Source: Isoetes taiwanensis
Lineage: Eukaryota > Streptophyta > Lycopodiopsida > Isoetales > Isoetaceae
Assembly: GCA_021234155.1 (NCBI GenBank)
Contig: JAJEKV010000001.1
Location: forward strand, 33,519,013 to 33,583,012
Length of the DNA stretch: 64,000 nucleotides
Reading direction: 5' to 3'
Shown: piece after piece, positions 45,221 through 57,373 of the stretch
Position numbering within the stretch: the first letter of the stretch is position 1
Layout: every line of letters starts with the position of its first letter
Program-made: the position numbers and the translations under genes
Notes under the pieces: generated by a model
The model's input: the letters and a program-made list of their open reading frames with translations, nothing else
What the model was told of the DNA's origin: nothing
Database searches by the model: none

Positions 45221-48200
45221 TTATATTGCCCTTGTATTGTATGACCCACATTGACTGCATTTATGATACAGCCAATGGAATTGCGCTGTCCCCTTGTGCT
45301 CACAATCATTGCAAAGAATATCCTAAAAACCATATAGATCAGCATCATGTAGAAGAGAAAACGCACCTTAGAATTATTTGAAAACATTATAAGTATGAAC
45401 CTGATAACGACTTTGATATTCCTCTGGGAGTCGTTCAGTAGACAATAAAGCATCCAGCATCCCAAAGTATACCTGGCGATACATTATACAAGGTAAATAG
45501 GATAAAGAAAACAACTAAATTCTTGCTAGACGTGCCTACAAATAATCTTCAAAACCAACCACAAGTACCAATACGCTTCTATGCTAGATGAAGCAAGCAA
45601 ATCTAATACTCACTGTCATATCTCCAAGAGATTTGCTGCAAATTGGACAAATATAATGATTGCACGTATATTCCTGCTAGGCAAAGAAGTGCAAGTATAT
45701 CAATTAAGAATATCAAGTACATGCCCCTTGATAGTCCATACTCAGAAATGTGTCATGATGAGTACCTGAAAGCATGCCGTGTGCATGTAATGACCACATG
45801 GAAGCGCCCTGACGGATGCTTGTGATGTGAAGAGGAAGTCATGGCAAATTGGGCAGTTGGACTCCAAAATCTTCTCACGGCATTTGTGCACCCGGAGTTT
45901 AATATACATGCATGCATTGCAGGTCATACAATGAAAATAATCTTTGCCCAGTCCCTTGCCTACTCGACATAAGTTGCAGAAGGGACAGTGATACATATCC
46001 CTGCAGATGCAATAGTTATAATTTCCTCACCATTACTCTCATCATCCATAATTGCATCATTTCAAGCTGACACAAAATTATACCTCTTGTCATCATCAAA
46101 AAATTTGCACACACTACAAAAGTATCTTGCCATTATCAACCCACCGCATTCCGGACTCGCACAAGCACGTGCAACTGGTTGGATTTTCAAACACTTCATA
46201 CACATCATTTCTTTTGTAGCATGCCTGAAAAAAGAGAAGCAAAGTCCTAAAATATAAGTCAAGACCAAGCACATAACTGTAACTGCTCAAATTCTAGTTA
46301 CCTATCCATGGTGTGGTCACTAGCTTTATCATGGCAGAACCGACAAGTAAAAAGTGAGCCACAGCAAGCAGCACGGAGTTTGCAGTTTCTTTTATAGTGT
46401 TCGCAGCCAAAGATGCCTGCTTTCTCATCAAAGTATGATGGCATGCGCCCAGGGATATCATCAATAGAACTTTGCCCATTTGATTGAGAGCTAGATAACT
46501 GCTGCTGAGATACGATCCATCGACTGCCAATATATCAATGCCAATATAAGAAAGGCATGGTGATAAAATATTGAAACAAGGCCTAAACCCAAGATTACAT
46601 ACTCATAGACAACCCCATGAAAAAGTGTAAATGCATGCCAGAAAACAATTTCCAAAGCATGCTTACCTGGACATAAGATTTTGAATAAGATATGACTTCC
46701 TTCGGAGATCAAGTGACTTATCACTAGAAACCCTTCTGATTGCAGCCTCCAATTCATTCTGGTTCATTCTGAAGATGTCTTGCCAACCAGCCTTGAACTT
46801 TGCTTTCTCTTTCCTGGTTGCTTCCATCTCATCCTTTCCACTAGGATGGCCACTTTTGGAAGAATCCACGATTTCCCCACTGCATTCAGCATTTGACTTC
46901 CATTCACCACCATAATGCTCGTGATCTGTTCTCTCCTCATCTCTGCCCCCGCACAACATTCCACTATTTTCAAAACTTGCCTCTTTCTCATTACCACCAT
47001 TTGCTAAATATTCCGCAACCAGTTGCAAGGATTCGCTTGTACCAGATGGAGGTTCCTCCACCACAGAAGCAGGCGAGTCTTGTTTTATAGATGAATTATC
47101 ATCCCACCATGCACTCAGCCACTTGTCAAACATTGTGTTACGGGTTGCTTGGCGCCAACTCTCCATCATAATAGTCTGTTCTTCTTCTGTAAGTGCAGTA
47201 TTCACCCATGGAATCATTGACTGTAAGATTTCGGCTCCTGTAGTCCCGATTATCCGACCAACTATTTTATCTTGTTCCTCGAAGGTAAAATGTACATCAA
47301 ATAGTGGCCACAGTTCAAGCTCTTCCCTGTACACATGATTATCTAAACTTATACGAATAGATTGACACATCCATTGTACTTTTCCAGCCAGATCCCGGAA
47401 TCTTGATGCTCCTGTTCCCTCCTTAACAATAGCTGAAGATTCAAATTCTTGACCTAGCACATCTTTACTATTTTGTAATTGTGATAATTCAGAGAGGACA
47501 CTTGCGATGTCCCTAAAGAGCTGCTCCTCTTGCTTATGATCAAGAGAATATGAATGACTAACATTATGAAGTGCCTCTTTTGACTCCAATGCTGGAAATA
47601 CTATATCATCTTCAGCATTGCTATGTGCTCTATAAAGACCCCAAAGCAAATGGAACCGTGCACTAAACTGCCTTAAGAACTCACCATCACAGTCTATGAG
47701 CCGTGAAGATTCTGTATCCAGATATTCCAAATCTTTACGAAGTGCTTTATGAAACTGGAAAATGTGATCAATTGGTTTTGGTTTATTCCCAGGTCCTGAG
47801 CAGAAGACATCACTTCCCCATCCCACCAAGCTCGAATTCAATGAGCTCTTAACCAGAGGATTCAAAGAACTCTGACAATAAGACTCCATGTTTCTGATGG
47901 AATTTAAATTCACGCCTAGCTCTGGAACACAACAAGAAGCATCTTCATTGCATAATTGACTGCCTTCACAATATCTGGATCGCTTAATCGGTCTTGATTC
48001 CAAGCTTTTAGAGGTAGGGTTGCTATTACAAGATGAACAATGCTTTTCTTGCACAGGCAAACTCTTCATCACGCACTTCTGCCCTTTATTAGCAAAAAAA
48101 CATCTATAATTCTGAGGACCTAGTATACTGTGGCCATGTGCCTTGCAGGCCCACCCAGAAAAGAGAGCGACAAGTGGCCTGTCTGTCGCAGGGGCTAAAA

Positions 48201-51200
48201 AACAGCATGTGCTACCTAGTTAGATCTCACAACTACTAGTAAAACAAAATCAACCGAACTCACCTGCCAAACACATGTTGCGAATCATGTCTTTAGCTTC
48301 CACTTCACTAAGCATCCCCATTAGCCATGGTAGTACACGTTCTAATAGCTTAAGAGGCATAACTCGAAAGCTCTGATAGACCAATAGTCTCTGCTCTTCT
48401 ACACTACAATGTTTTTGCGCAAGTGGAATCACCTGGCGGCAATAACAAGGATGAATTATTTGAGCCAGATACATATTCAACTCGTACATGTTGCTTACCT
48501 TAATTTCTTCATCGTGTAAGTGCTGACGAATCATCTCTTCTATAGACTCAGCTTCAGCACAGAGCTTTACATGCATATGGTGTGCTTCACTTTTGTCTTC
48601 CGCAACTAAGATGTCCCTAATAAGACAACGCACCGTGTGAAAACCTCGCTCTTCCTCTGCATGAACTGCCACGTAGGAAACGTGTTTCTTAGACTTCCGA
48701 TCAACAGCTGGAAAAACAACTTTGTCTTCTGCGGCACTGCCAGAGCAAGATAATAGAGCTTAAAGCACAAACAATTGCATATTCTGCAGTTAATAATCAT
48801 CTGCAAATACCTGTGGAAAACACAAACATCCGCCAAGAACTGTAGGCGCTCAATGAACATTGATATTTCACCAGATGATTGAGTATCTCGTAGGCGCTTT
48901 GCATCTTCCGTGAGTTGAGCCAGCTCTTTTCTTATAGCATTATGCCAATAAAACATCTCATTTATAGGGTGCTCTAATGATTCATTTCGTAACAAAATCG
49001 TCTTTGAGACCATGTGATTCAATGGTTCTCCACAGTCTAAGGACATGTCTTCTAGATATTCCTGTAGTGTTCCCTGATCAAAAGATGTGAAATTCCCTTC
49101 TTGATTGTTGGAACCCCCATCTTCAGATATTGTCTTAATATCCTCTATTTCAGTCCTCCCAGAGGTATTCCCATGTAGCCATGTAAACACCACCTGTCAT
49201 AGATAATTATTTGTTAGTCAGGATATATTACGCAAAATTTAATATCAACTTGAAACTTAATCCTTTGAATTCAACAAGCTGGGTTTATGTAACAGTTATT
49301 TACATTTCTTTTGCACTTAGGGAAGAGGAATATTAATATAAAAACAGGGGAGAGCCTGCCGCCACAATTAGATGGAGCTACAGCAAAAGCCTGGCCAACT
49401 CTAAATAAGTTGAGGTGCAACACAAGGAACATCCATGATCATCATCATAAGATAATATAACAGAATAAAACAACAGTTCTAACCCGCTCATATGTGCAGG
49501 TCCTCAAAAATTACAAAAGGAGAACTTGAGTGGGAGTCATTGCTGCACAGATTAAAATTCCTCCCTATATTCCACATCATGACATATCTCCCTTTCAATT
49601 AATAAGTACCATTGAATTTGTAGACTTTGCGATGTTATGCAATCAGATCTGCTAGCGACACCACAAAGATGCAACATTGAAAATGAATACAGCAATACAT
49701 TCATTGTCACTACCATGCCTGCTATCACCACCTGTACATACTTGTTGCAAAAGTTCCTGTCTAGGAACAACCTTCTGCATGCAAGTTACAAGACCCTTGT
49801 GATCTTCAGCGGAGAGGGAAGAAGCCAACCAAGGCAACAATTTCTCCATTAACTCAACAGGAATGCTGCACAAGAACTTCCAAACCAGTGCTGCTTGCTC
49901 ATCAAAGCTGAAATGCTTCATAAGTAGAGGAAACACCTTCAAGAACAAATCAACCTTGGTAAGATGTGTGAACACACAAGAAACAAGCACCCTAAGCATA
50001 AATTGAGCCCAAACCTGTTCTTCCTCCTTGGACAAGTGTTGGCAGAGAGTTGTATGCAAGACCTCAGTGCGACAGATAACATCACGCAGTATTGCTTCAT
50101 TATCTTCTACTTGCAGGGCAGTGTTCAGATGCTCAAATATATGGTCAAAAAGATTACTCTCAACCCTGTGTTCAAGAGAATAAGTATGGGCAATGTTTTT
50201 GACACGCAAATCTAAAGCTGGTAAAAGAACCTGCAGTTATCACAATGCCATGGCATCATTATGGGAGACGTGTACTTGGTTAGCCACAAAATCTTTAGAG
50301 AGAGCACACTATTTATAGGTGCATATTAAGCTTGCGCTTAAGTGGAAAATACTATCAATCAAGACCACTCCCCATATGAAAAAAAAACAGAGAGAACAAA
50401 CATGTAAACTTCAATATACTATTATCTCAAAACCACCCTTTTCACTGTTGTCCCCTTTTAAACACTTCAAGTGCAATAAGCAGCGATGCTCCAAAACTTG
50501 AAGTCATCTTTCCCTGTAAAGCCTCTACACTGTTACGGCTCTGATATCACTGTTGGGAATTTGTTTAGCAAGTGTATTTTAATGTAAAGGGCTATTCTAA
50601 TACAATCAGTGACAACACGTTGAAACTGCATTCCCAATTTCCAGTAAAAGATAGCAGCTGCAATGAAGTAGCAACACTTAAACAAGTTCCACCTGGAAGA
50701 TGAAGTATCGACACAGGGCAAGCTTGGGATTACTCTAAGACCTGCTGGCACTGCTGGTTTTCAAAGGAATCAAAGCAAATCTAGTCACTTAGGTTCTTAA
50801 TTACCACTTTCTCCATTCTAAGGTGACTTTCGGAGGTCTAAAAACATACAATTTATCATTTGCCTGCATCCTTACCTAATTACAATAACTATTCATCCAC
50901 TTCCCAAAATTAAAACTTTCTTCCATCAATGGAGCTGTAACATGCGACGACTAAGGACTCTACAATACTACAGCATATATGTGGATACCATGTCATATTT
51001 ATAATATCAGAAACTTATGACAAAAGAGTGCGAATGAAAGCATATATACTACATTATATTGCGTTTCTACATTTCATAATTCACGAACTCTTCTTGCCCA
51101 TTTGTGGAAGGCCATGAAAAACACTGGGTGCAAAATCGTGCTCACCTCGTCTTCTGCAGTGGTATGATGCTCATAAATGGACCGCAAAAACCGATACTTG

Positions 51201-51400
51201 TCCAAAAGAACCTGTATGTCACTGTTATTCCTGAGGAACAAAGCATCCTCATGAAGGGAATGCAACTGTGCCCGAAGGGCTTTATGAAAATAAACAAACT
51301 GCATAATGGGATGCACTTCAGACTCTGAAATGGGCTCCTGCAGCAGCACCTCTTCTTCATGAATTCCCGGCTGCTGCTGCACTAAAATGGGACTTTCCAT
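45221..51400 (-). CDS. BTS: BRUTUS-like (BTS/HRZ) hemerythrin-domain RING E3 ubiquitin ligase, intact
   Basis: Thirteen exons (51400-51146, 50230-50015, 49936-49742, 49193-48811, 48736-48499, 48432-48264, 48194-46667, 46523-46302, 46224-46084, 46000-45766, 45673-45614, 45472-45401, 45322-45221), all GT..AG. They sum to 3816 nt, or 1271 aa. Three hemerythrin/HHE domains at about 33-180 (H39, HH78-79, E83), 297-445 (H306, HSAAED) and 625-800 (H634, HSNAEDD). A CHY zinc finger starts near C1035, with a CTCHY part to about 1156. The C3H2C3 RING is C1165-C1168-C1184-H1186-H1189-C1192-C1203-C1206. A zinc ribbon closes (C1242, C1245, C1260, C1263). The protein ends YNTRAI. Family members sense iron and oxygen through HHE di-iron sites and ubiquitinate bHLH iron-response regulators in the nucleus. 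The start is the first ATG after an in-frame stop. Confidence 0.95.
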
Positions 51401-52490
51401 TCTCAGCTGCAAAAGTGCAATTCTAGGCCTCCCCCATCAGCCTGCTAAAACCCATCAAACAGAAAATGGACTCTCATCTCTCTTCATCCTAATTGACCAT
51501 GGTAACTTATATTTGATCACAATGGAGAACAAATTGGCATAAATCTGCTTCAATAGTCATCCAAAATTCTGAAAAGGAAGTCGCTTCTATGAGGAATCCG
51601 AAAGATTCTTCACCATGTCCTTGCCATACACATACACTCTTCGCCGCCGGAATGCGACGTGCGCGGTTCGGTGACGTGTCCCGCCCTGCTGGCGTAGGCT
51701 TGTGGAGACATTCCAAAGCTCGCGTGGTGGCACGTGGGGGCACACTTTTAAGTCAATTTTACTAAACATTATTGCACCCAAAAATGGCCGGCACACGCCC
51801 ACCTCGTACAACAACCTTTTCCTCCATGAAATGTTTTGGCATGTAACTTTAACCCAACTACGACGTCGGAACGAGGGTGTCACCCCTATTATAACAATTT
51901 AGAGCCGAGCCCAGGGTTGAAAAACTTTCTAAGCCTTACCACACAATTTGCCGCCTATAGATAATACGTACCAGATTTAATATAAAACAAAACTCAAATA
52001 TATCAGATTTTACACTAAACTATGTTATTTTGTACTGGAATTTTGTGGGCATCCAAAAATCTAAACTGGAAATTTTGAATTCCAACCAGAATTTTAAGGG
52101 GCTAACTCCCACTTTTTCGAACCCTGGCGGAGCCCCAAGATTGTTACGATAGGATATAACACCCAAGTTCTAGAGTGTTATCTGCCTTGCCTTAACACAC
52201 GGATCCCCAAGAGTTTTTCTTTCTTTTTTTAAGACGTATAACTTATATTACAAGAAATTTATTGTGGCAGCCAAGGTCACCGCAAACATTTCTCTTCACC
52301 GATTCACTTTGATTTATCGGTTGAACATTTGTGTGATGTCAAAACATTAACTAGCTCTACACACCGGTGCTTAAAGTCCCTTAATGCCTACCTCAATAGG
52401 AAGTACCCAAAGTCCCTTAATGCCTATTTTAATTTGGAATGTTGTGAAAGAACGCCGATGTTAAGTTCGGTGCCAAGGGCACACAAATCT
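51401..52490. other. Upstream region of the BRUTUS-like gene
   Basis: Holds the likely 5' UTR and promoter. A CG-rich patch with ACGTG cores lies at about 51650-51740. A short repeat AAAGTCCCTTAATGCCTA occurs twice at about 52373-52430. No further gene seen. Confidence 0.4.
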
Positions 52491-52680
52491 TGGGTGTGTA
52501 ATGAATGAGCTGACCAATTACAATATTTTTAGGTTGTATATATTTGAAATGGTATACTTTTATTTACTTGTGTTCTGGGGTGTAATGAATGAGTTAGCGT
52601 TAATATGATGGACCAATTATAGTATTTTGGGTTGTATATATTTTAAATGGTATATTTTTATTCACTTGTGTTCTAGTGTA
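52490..52680. repeat. Tandem duplication, two ~90-bp units
   Basis: GTGTAATGAATGAG through TTTATTTACTTGTGTTCT occurs at about 52495-52575 and, slightly diverged, at about 52579-52674. Confidence 0.65.
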
Positions 52681-53151
52681 TTGAAGAAATGTTGAACTAG
52701 TGTGTGCTAGTAGAAAATGGGGTAATGATGTACATACATTTGAGAGGAATTTGAGACAAAGCACATCAATTCTAGATTGTGAAATTAGATTCAAACTCAA
52801 TAAAAGAATAGAAGCCTTCAATTCGATAGTCGATAATCTATGACACTGAGATTTCTTAATGTTGTTTTGGGTACCTACTTCATTTTGTAAATCTGTCATC
52901 CTACACAAAATAAAAGTAGTGGTTTAACTGAGAGTGATCATGCAATTAAAATATCGCATAATACTTGGCAAGTTAGACATGGTTCTTCTTATATGATCTT
53001 TCCAGTTTCAATTTTGATATCACACATCTCCATCTTTAAAACCATTGAAGCTTAGAGATAGACTTGTCTCCAGAAATCAAATGAAACCAAACAAGAGTGC
53101 CCTGCTCATGACGAAAGCTTAGAAGAAATCGAACTCAAGTCCTCTCCCCTT

Positions 53152-53230
53152 AGAGACCAATGACCTAACCGATGTGACGACCATACGGATAAGAGACCAA
53201 TGACCTAACCGATGTGACGACCATACGGAT
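53152..53230. repeat. 39-bp direct duplication spanning host flank and LTR start
   Basis: AGAGACCAATGACCTAACCG plus the first 18 bases of the LTR occurs at 53152-53190 and again at 53192-53230. The true LTR continues only from the second copy. Confidence 0.8.
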
Positions 53231-53738
53231 ATTCGTATTATACGAACATTATACTCGTATGTACAAAAGATGGTCGTCACACGGATGCAAAAAGCTAGTT
53301 ACACAAGACAGAGTTTGAACACGCAACCTCCAATTGCGCGTCACACACCTTTATCAAGTGCGCTACCAATATTTATTAAATATATTTGCTTACGTCTTTC
53401 TCATATGCACAGATATTTCCAGGAGGTTCTAAAATATTCTAGAACTTATATGCATGCGCGACACTTGGCATGATCTCATCCATTGGAGTGGCGCGATCCT
53501 GACCGTTGGTCTAGATATATAAGGAGGCATTTCCTTCTTGTTGAACCATTCCGGTTCAACGCCAGTCTTGAGCCTTCTAAGCATCTGTCTCATGTTCCTG
53601 CTTGCCTTCGGGCCATTGTACTTTTGATTCCTATTCATATATCAGATCCTTTGCTGATCTTGGCGTATTTCTTCCATATTTCTTGCATATTTTTCACGTA
53701 TTTTCCTTGTTTTCGCGTAGGTTCATGACAGTTTGAAC
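53213..53738 (+). repeat. Chromovirus B 5' LTR
   Basis: Roughly 525 bp, homologous to the outer third of the A LTRs. It lacks the extra ~985 bp the A LTRs have. A leader of about 75 bp leads to the gag ATG at 53812. Confidence 0.8.
53289..53367 (-). promoter_or_regulatory. tRNA-like Pol III unit in LTR, copy 3
   Basis: On the minus strand: TAGCGCACTTGA (A box-like, 53365-53354), GTTCAAACT (B box-like, 53320-53312), then TTTTT (53293-53289). Antisense to element B, the same relative position as in A. Confidence 0.58.
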
Positions 53739-53811
53739 CGGGATCCTTTACCGGTTCTTGTCTGCTCTGATCCTAAGCATTTTTTTGCTCGTATTTGGTG
53801 ATTTTATATCT

Positions 53812-54702
53812 ATGGAGGAGGTTTCGACTTTATTACAGCAAGTCCAGCAGCTTGTTCAAGTATGCCAGCAATTGCAATTGGACAATAAAGAGCTTAAGGA
53901 ATGTGTTGCTTCACATGAATCTGCTTCTAGCTTGGGATTGAGGCTATCAGAGCCTAAGATCAGCCTGCCAGAGAAGTTTGACGGCACTCGGTCCAAGCTC
54001 CGTAGTTTATTGAATCAGATCAGAGTTGTGATTCAGCTTCATCCTCATAGATATCCCACGGCTTAGGAACAAGTTGGGCTGGTTGGTTCTCTCCTCACAG
54101 GGCCAGCTCTAAGTTGGTTTGCTCCTTTATTGGAGAAACGAGCCCCAGAGTTGCAAGATTTTGTTGCTTTTACTGTAGAGCTCGAGGCATGCTTTGGAGA
54201 TACCGATCGTCAGCGCACAACAGTCACAAAACTTTGCAATCTAAGGTAAGGCTCTCGTCCAGCTTCAATATATGCATCAGAATTTCGTCAAATTGCAGTA
54301 GATACTGCTTGGGATGATATTGCACTTCGAGATTATTTCCGACGGGGGTTATGTGAGGATGTCAAAGATATGTTGTTGCCTATGGAAGAAGCCATCAGAT
54401 TTGCAGTTCGATGTGATAATCGGCTCTTCGAACGTAGGCAAGAGAGACGTAGTCAGATCTTCCCAATCACACAAGAGCATGCAGCTATGCCTTCCCCGAT
54501 TTCATATGTAGAATCCAGCAGGTCCGGACCTGAGCCTATGTAGATTGATCGGGCAGTTCGAGGACCTTTATCTGCCGCAGAGAAGCAGCGTCAGAGGGAG
54601 GCTAATCTCTGCCTCCATTGCGGAGGAGCTGGCCGTATTGCTCGTGGATGCCCTGTGAAGCGCCCAAATCAGTCGAAAAACTTCAGGGGCCGGTCCAAGT
54701 AG
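53812..54702 (+). pseudogene. Chromovirus B gag with mutated zinc knuckle
   Basis: Begins MEEVSTLLQQVQQLVQVCQQ, the start missing from element A. PEKFDGTRSKLRSLLNQIRV follows, then a TAG stop (54064-54066). Shifted frames continue to CLHCGGAGRIARGC near 54610-54655, where the zinc-binding His is replaced by Arg (A has His). The coiled-coil-like Gln-rich N-terminus is typical of gag. Confidence 0.85.
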
Positions 54703-54756
54703 TAGGAGTCTCTCGTCGGCTGGCCGCCTTTTCTCAGACTCCTTCCACACTTATAC

Positions 54757-55065
54757 ATGTTTATTCCATCGGATAAGGTCAGCATGGCGTTCTTCATCTC
54801 TATATCATTGAAATCAGAGATTGGAAGATTGGAAGCGTTGGCGCAACTTGATTGTAGTGCAAATACTTGCTTTATGGATAATGTATTTGCCAGTAAGCAC
54901 GCAACCCTAGAAGCAAGGTTGAGCATCCCGGTTCTGTCGAAAGTGATTGATGGACGGGAGATCTTCTTAGGTGCAGTCATAGAATGTACTGCGCCTCTTC
55001 AGGTTTTGTTCGAGGGAGTTTCTTGTAATATTTCCTTCAATCTCATCATTAGTGTGCGCCAATAG
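54757..55065 (+). pseudogene. Chromovirus B protease region
   Basis: FIPSDKVSMAFFISISLKSE and LAQLDCSANTCFMDN match the A protease block. The active site is DCSA instead of DCGA in A. Followed by VIDGREIFLG. Next, 55103-55610 is a Ser/Pro/Leu-rich linker with CTGCTC-type simple repeats at about 55435-55480. Confidence 0.78.
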
Positions 55066-55611
55066 TCTTGGGTCTGCCCTGGCTTGAGCTACAACCCACA
55101 GATTGATTGGCGTACTAGATCATTTCGATTTGCTGGTTCTAGCTCTAGTTCCAATTCATCTGCAGTTCAGGACTCTACACCAACATCGACTTCGATCCGT
55201 GCAGTATCGTGGGGCCCTGATTATGTCCTTGCTGTTCCTGTTTTTGCTCTATGTTACGATTAACTCTTGCCTCTGCTCGATTCGTGCCCCGGTTGACCAT
55301 ATTCTCGATGATGTCCGGCTCGGCTCGGCTCTGCTCTTGCTCACTCTCTTGCTCGGTTCTAGTCCACATACGCTCCTGCTCCAGTTCTGCTCCGGTCCAC
55401 TGCTCCGGTTCTGTTCCGGTTTGCCCTACTCCTCTTCTCCTGCTCATGTTCCTGCTCCTGCTCATGTTCCTGCTCCTACTTCTGTAGAGGATTCTTCATG
55501 CCCTCGATTTCGTATCTTGAAGATTTCTAAATCTGGAAGGCAAGATCCAAGTTCAGTATTTGCAATCCAGGTTCACCCGTCGGCTAGCTCGGCACCAGTG
55601 AAGTCTGCCCC

Positions 55612-55743
55612 AATGCTCGGGCTGCTGCTCTCTTTCCGTTTGGGTCCCATAGGCCAATTGGTCTCCGTGGACGATAAAAAATCTATTCTATTCTATTCTA
55701 TTCTATTCTATTCTATTCTATTCTATTCTATTCTATTCTATTC
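55612..55743 (+). repeat. SINE-like repeat with (TATTC)n tail, copy 3, inserted in element B
   Basis: Compared with element A, the sequence between CCAATGCTC and GATGTTTTTGACAAAG is replaced by GGGTCCCATAGGCCAATTGG, GGACGATAAAAAATC and about twelve TATTC pentamers (55681-55743). This shows the unit is mobile, or was captured, after the two Ty3 copies diverged. Confidence 0.65.
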
Positions 55744-55894
55744 TGATGTTTTTGACAAAGTCAAGGCCAGCAAGCTCCCAGAGCATCGTCCATATGATTG
55801 TTCTATTGATTTGCAGCTGGGGACAATGCCGCCATATGGTCCGATATATGGTCTATCTCCCCCTGAGTTGAAAGTGCGGGATTATAGAATCTAG

Positions 55895-57373
55895 CTACTG
55901 GCTTCATTCGACATTCTCAGTCCCCTGCTGGAGCACCTATGTTCTTCGTCAAAAAGAAGGACGATTCGCTGCGTCTGGTCATTGATTATCGTGGCCTCAA
56001 TAAAAATCATAGTGCCAAATTGATATCTGCTTTCTCTGATCACAGAGTTGTTGGAGAGACTCCAAGGTGTGCATTATTTTACGAAGATTGATCTTTGGGG
56101 TGCCTACAATCTTATTCAGATTCGGGAGGGTGATGAGTGGAAAATAGCTTTTTGTATTTGGTATGGACATTTTGAGTACACAGTTGTGCCGTTTGGACTT
56201 ACCAATATGGCCAATGATGTTTTTTGAGAGTTCTTAGACACTTTTGTTATCATATATTTGTATGATATTCTTATTTATTCTAAGACTCTCGAAGAACATG
56301 AGAGGCATGTTTGACAAGTCCTTCAAAAGCTTCGTGAGCATGGGTTATATGCCAAACTTGAGAAGTGTCAATTTGAGCAAGATAATGTGGAGTTCCTTGG
56401 CTATCATATCACTCCACATGGAGTCTCTATGGATCCCGAAAAGGTCAGCACTGTTCTAGAGTGGCAAACACCTACATCTGTTCGAGATGTTTAGTGTTTT
56501 CTTGGGTTTGCCAATTTCTATCGCCGTTTCATTCAGGACTATTCAGAGATTGCCCTTCCTTTGACACGCCTCACAGTTAAGGACGTGCCATTTGAATGGA
56601 GTGTGGAAGCGGAATCTGCCTTCGTTACTCTGAAGCATGCTTTTACCGCGCCAGTTCTTGCTCATGCAGATCCTTTGCGCCCATATGTTGTCGAAGCAGA
56701 TGCTTCTGATTTTGCTCTTGGTGGGATCCTGTCACAGGAGGGGGATGACCATGAATTGCATCCAATTGTCTATCACTCATGGAAGTTTTAGGCTGCTGAA
56801 ATCAACTACCCCATTTATGACAAGGAGTTGTTGGCGATAGTGGATTCTTTCGAGGAGTGGAGATGTTTCCTAAAGGGATCTCCTTATAAGATCATAGTTT
56901 ATACATATCATCGAAATCTAGAATATTTTCAGTCTGCTCGAGTGCTCAACCGTCGTCAGGCCCGGTGGCATACTCAAGTATTATCCCGTATTGATTTCGC
57001 GATCAAGTACCGACTTGGATTCTTCCAAGGGAAGCCTGATGCCTTGTCTCGACGCTCCTACCTTGAGCCCAAGGTAGGTGATCCTGCATTTGATCAGCAA
57101 TCACATGTTATTCTAAGGCCTGATCGGTTCCAGCTTATGGCCCTCACTTTGTTCGAGAGGCCTCATGATACGGCCTTGTTGGAGTCTGTTCGAGCATCTC
57201 TGCCCTCTGATCCATTGGCTCAAGATGTATTCTCACACCTTGGCTCTGCATCACTTAGCAAATGCGACCAGACTATGATCGTTTTGATGTTTGAAATGGA
57301 CTCCTGTTCCGTGATGGGCTTCTGTATGTGCCAGATGGTGCTTCTAGGCTTCAGGTTCTCTGGGCTCGTCAGG
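55895..57373 (+). pseudogene. Chromovirus B reverse transcriptase and RNase H, broken
   Basis: [20 protein letters not shown] (about 55940-56000) and, in shifted frames, [19 protein letters not shown] are readable. The active site near 56255-56275 reads IYLYDILIYS where A has YLDD. Later come [39 protein letters not shown] (56690-56750), FMTRSCW/YDKELLAIVDSFEEW and RWHTQVLSRIDFAIKYRLG. Several stops interrupt. Confidence 0.86.

Larger units (their letters stand above)
53213..57373 (+). mobile_element. Ty3 chromovirus B (5' part), related to element A
   Basis: The 5' LTR starts TGTGACGACC at 53213 and matches the outer ~525 bp of the A LTRs up to GGTTCATGACA near 53737. Gag, CCHC, protease, RT and RNase H follow in Ty3 order. 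The element carries many stops, a SINE-like insertion (55612-55743) and a changed RT active site. From about 57374 it switches to a different Ty3 lineage. No matching 3' LTR for this half is in the window. Confidence 0.88.

Noticed and set aside
47123-47338. Plus-strand frames inside the BRUTUS-like exon 7
   Set aside because: Shadows of the long minus-strand coding exon.
51401-51412. Earlier start (MQLR...) for the BRUTUS-like protein
   Set aside because: The codon at 51412 is TTG; an in-frame stop lies upstream and the first ATG is at 51400.
55175-55465. Minus-strand Glu/Gln/Arg-rich frame (96 codons)
   Set aside because: Antisense of the low-complexity CTGCTC linker in element B; composition alone keeps it open.
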